Assembly: GCA_001803565.1 (NCBI GenBank) | Contig: MHDQ01000076.1 | Location: 1 to 7,443 of the forward strand | DNA from: Nitrospinae bacterium RIFCSPLOWO2_12_FULL_45_22 | Lineage (GTDB): Bacteria; 2-12-FULL-45-22 | Direction of reading: 5' to 3' | Length of the DNA: 7,443 nt | Translations under genes and position numbers: made by a program | In this document: positions 6,275-7,443 of the stretch, piece after piece | Layout of the letters: each line of letters starts with the position of its first letter | Numbering within the stretch: position 1 is the stretch's first letter | The notes under the pieces: generated by a model | What the model saw: only the letters and a program-made list of their open reading frames with translations | Database searches by the model: none | Told to the model about the DNA's origin: nothing

Positions 6275-6287
6275 GAACTGTTATTTT

Positions 6288-7238
6288 TTAACCCTCCCCA
6301 TAATTGGGTATATAAAGGAAGGGGTTAACATACTTTCCTTTTACCACAACCTCGTAATGTAAGTGGGGTCCGGTAGTGCGGCCTGAGTTTCCTACCCGGG
6401 CTATAGTTTGACCTCTGCTTATCCGTTCTCCTTTCTTTACTAAATTTTTCTTATTATGTCCGTATCGGGTAACAACACCATTGCCATGGGTAATAGTAAT
6501 GTAATTACCCAATCCCGGCATAGTACCTACTTCGGTAACTAGGCCATTGGCCGCTGCTTTGACAGAGGTACCGGCCCTCGCCAGGATATCTATTCCTCTA
6601 TGCATCTCGGTCTCTCCTGTAAAAGGTGAAACCCTTTTGCCAAAGCCCGATGCCACCAATCCCTTAACCGGCCAGATAGAAGGGGTAGAGAGTAAACGGT
6701 TTCTTTGTCTTTTTAAAGCCTTTTCTATTTCTTGGAAACTTTGTTCTTGTATAACAATCTGGACCGTTAAATCTTCTATACTAGTTGAGGCACCATCCTG
6801 CCCCTCTTTTAGAAATGACCCCAGGGAAGCAGCATCCTCCCATAAATCTTCCGCCCCCTCTAGCGGGCCTCCTAACCCGTATTTGGAATTAGGTTTTTCA
6901 CTGGTTTTGACCGGCTCCAATGAAGTCATTACCCGTAATTTTTGGCCAAACTCTTTTAATTTGCCTACCTGCTCCTCCAATCCCTTTAAATTATCAGTAA
7001 AATAAGCTATTTGTTCTTGCTGCTTCTTATTCTCTTCCTTTAGGCTATCTAAGGCCGCTACTCTTGTTTTCATGGTTTTGTATCTTGCTGTAAGGGTAAT
7101 AAGTAGAGTGGTTATTCCAATAGCGCCGGTTAATAAGGCTAATATTGTCAGCTTAATCACGGTATGATGCAAGGTAAGGCTATGGACTTTCCTATAAATA
7201 TCTGGTGCAATCCAAATAGTGAGGGACTTTCTTCTCAT
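6288..7238 (-). CDS. Membrane-anchored M23 family metallopeptidase (LytM-type) with coiled coil
   Basis: 316 residues from the ATG at 7238. A GTG at 7241 is in frame directly before it, but AAAGGAGGT (7252-7244) is spaced better for the ATG (6 versus 3 bases after GGAGG). The order is a short basic cytoplasmic stretch, one membrane segment (about residues 28-51, ILALLTGAIGITTLLITL), a coiled coil rich in Lys, Glu and Gln (about 56-102), a linker, a second helical part (about 155-180), and a C-terminal M23 domain (about 188-310). Zinc and catalytic residues are all present: His213 and Asp217 in HRGID, His261 in RYGH, and His292 and His294 in HLHYE. The protein should sit outside the membrane and cut peptidoglycan cross-links, in growth, division or sporulation. 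It is convergent with the tRNA genes and has no visible operon partner. The family call is firm; the specific role is unknown. Confidence 0.93.
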   Translation of the reverse strand: MRRKSLTIWIAPDIYRKVHSLTLHHTVIKLTILALLTGAIGITTLLITLTARYKTMKTRVAALDSLKEENKKQQEQIAYFTDNLKGLEEQVGKLKEFGQKLRVMTSLEPVKTSEKPNSKYGLGGPLEGAEDLWEDAASLGSFLKEGQDGASTSIEDLTVQIVIQEQSFQEIEKALKRQRNRLLSTPSIWPVKGLVASGFGKRVSPFTGETEMHRGIDILARAGTSVKAAANGLVTEVGTMPGLGNYITITHGNGVVTRYGHNKKNLVKKGERISRGQTIARVGNSGRTTGPHLHYEVVVKGKYVNPFLYIPNYGEG

Positions 7239-7243
7239 CACTT

Positions 7244-7252
7244 ACCTCCTTT
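7244..7252 (-). promoter_or_regulatory. Ribosome binding site of the M23 peptidase gene
   Basis: AAAGGAGGT on the minus strand, close to the full consensus. Its spacing favours the ATG at 7238 over the adjacent in-frame GTG at 7241. Confidence 0.8.
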
Positions 7253-7364
7253 CTTCTATTAGTAAAAGAGGTGAAAGTGCTACCAAATAACCTTGACCAA
7301 AAAAACGGTGTTAAGTTATCATAATGTCTAAGATCAAGTCAAGTATTTTTATCATGGTGTCAAG

Positions 7365-7412
7365 CCAAAATAGAAATGTCCGGTTTTTACCAAAATAGAA
7401 ATGTCCGGTTTT
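7365..7412. repeat. Tandem pair of a 23-bp repeat, possible insertion-sequence terminus
   Basis: Two identical 23-bp copies lie at 7365-7387 and 7390-7412, a 25-bp period. Each starts CCAAAATAG, contains AAATGTCC and ends GGTTTT. Arrays of this AAATAGAAATGTCC type resemble the repeated terminal sequences of some integrase-type insertion sequences (IS21 or IS481/ISNCY-like), where they bind the transposase. No transposase lies in the window; it would have to start to the right of 7443. An operator-like protein-binding array is the alternative. The remaining upstream region (7253-7364) holds no gene that I can support. Confidence 0.5.
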
Positions 7413-7443
7413 AAGGTACTGGAAGTATCCGTTCTCTCTCCTT

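Noticed and set aside
6547-7005. Plus-strand 152-codon frame opposite the peptidase
   Set aside because: Antisense shadow of a clear M23 peptidase gene; no ribosome site or family pattern.
7277-7324. Short plus-strand frame GTG...TAA (15 codons) after AGAGGTG
   Set aside because: Too short, with ribosome-site spacing of about 3 bases, and no neighbour suggests a leader peptide.
1-7443. CRISPR array or riboswitch
   Set aside because: No series of regularly spaced repeats beyond the two-copy 23-mer and no riboswitch core that I could recognise.

Overview
The window carries the distal half of a ketone-carboxylation operon on the plus strand, then a tRNA region with signs of past recombination, then a cell-envelope peptidase gene on the minus strand. 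Strong AGGAGG-type ribosome binding sites, tight gene packing, moderate GC content and the gene families suggest an anaerobic Firmicute, perhaps of the Desulfotomaculum/Peptococcaceae group. This placement is inference from style and gene content, not from a marker gene.

Positions 1-5332 hold five consecutive plus-strand genes: the 3' half of acxA (acetone carboxylase beta subunit, HyuA family, cut by the window edge), acxB (alpha subunit, HyuB family), acxC (gamma subunit, cysteine-rich), and the A and B subunits of a 3-oxoacid CoA-transferase. Together they read as one pathway: acetone or a related ketone is carboxylated with ATP to acetoacetate, which is then activated to acetoacetyl-CoA. 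The next step would be a thiolase. No intact thiolase is present, but a short antisense scrap of an SCP-x type thiolase starts exactly at the stop codon of the last operon gene. The alpha subunit is divergent: the histidine expected as the third metal ligand appears to be methionine.

Positions 5333-6287 are non-coding or decayed. They hold the thiolase scrap, a 3' half of a tRNA-Arg gene with no 5' half, an intact tRNA-Ser(CGA), a degraded reading frame, an intact tRNA-Ser(GGA), and a patch of short direct and inverted repeats. The orphan tRNA-Arg 3' half is the typical scar left at the far end of an element that integrated into a tRNA gene. This suggests that the operon to its left lies on a genomic island, with the intact tRNA-Arg beyond the left edge of this window.

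Positions 6288-7238 (minus) encode a membrane-anchored M23 peptidase with a coiled coil. The last 80 bases hold two near-adjacent copies of a 23-bp repeat that look like the end of an insertion sequence or another protein-binding array.
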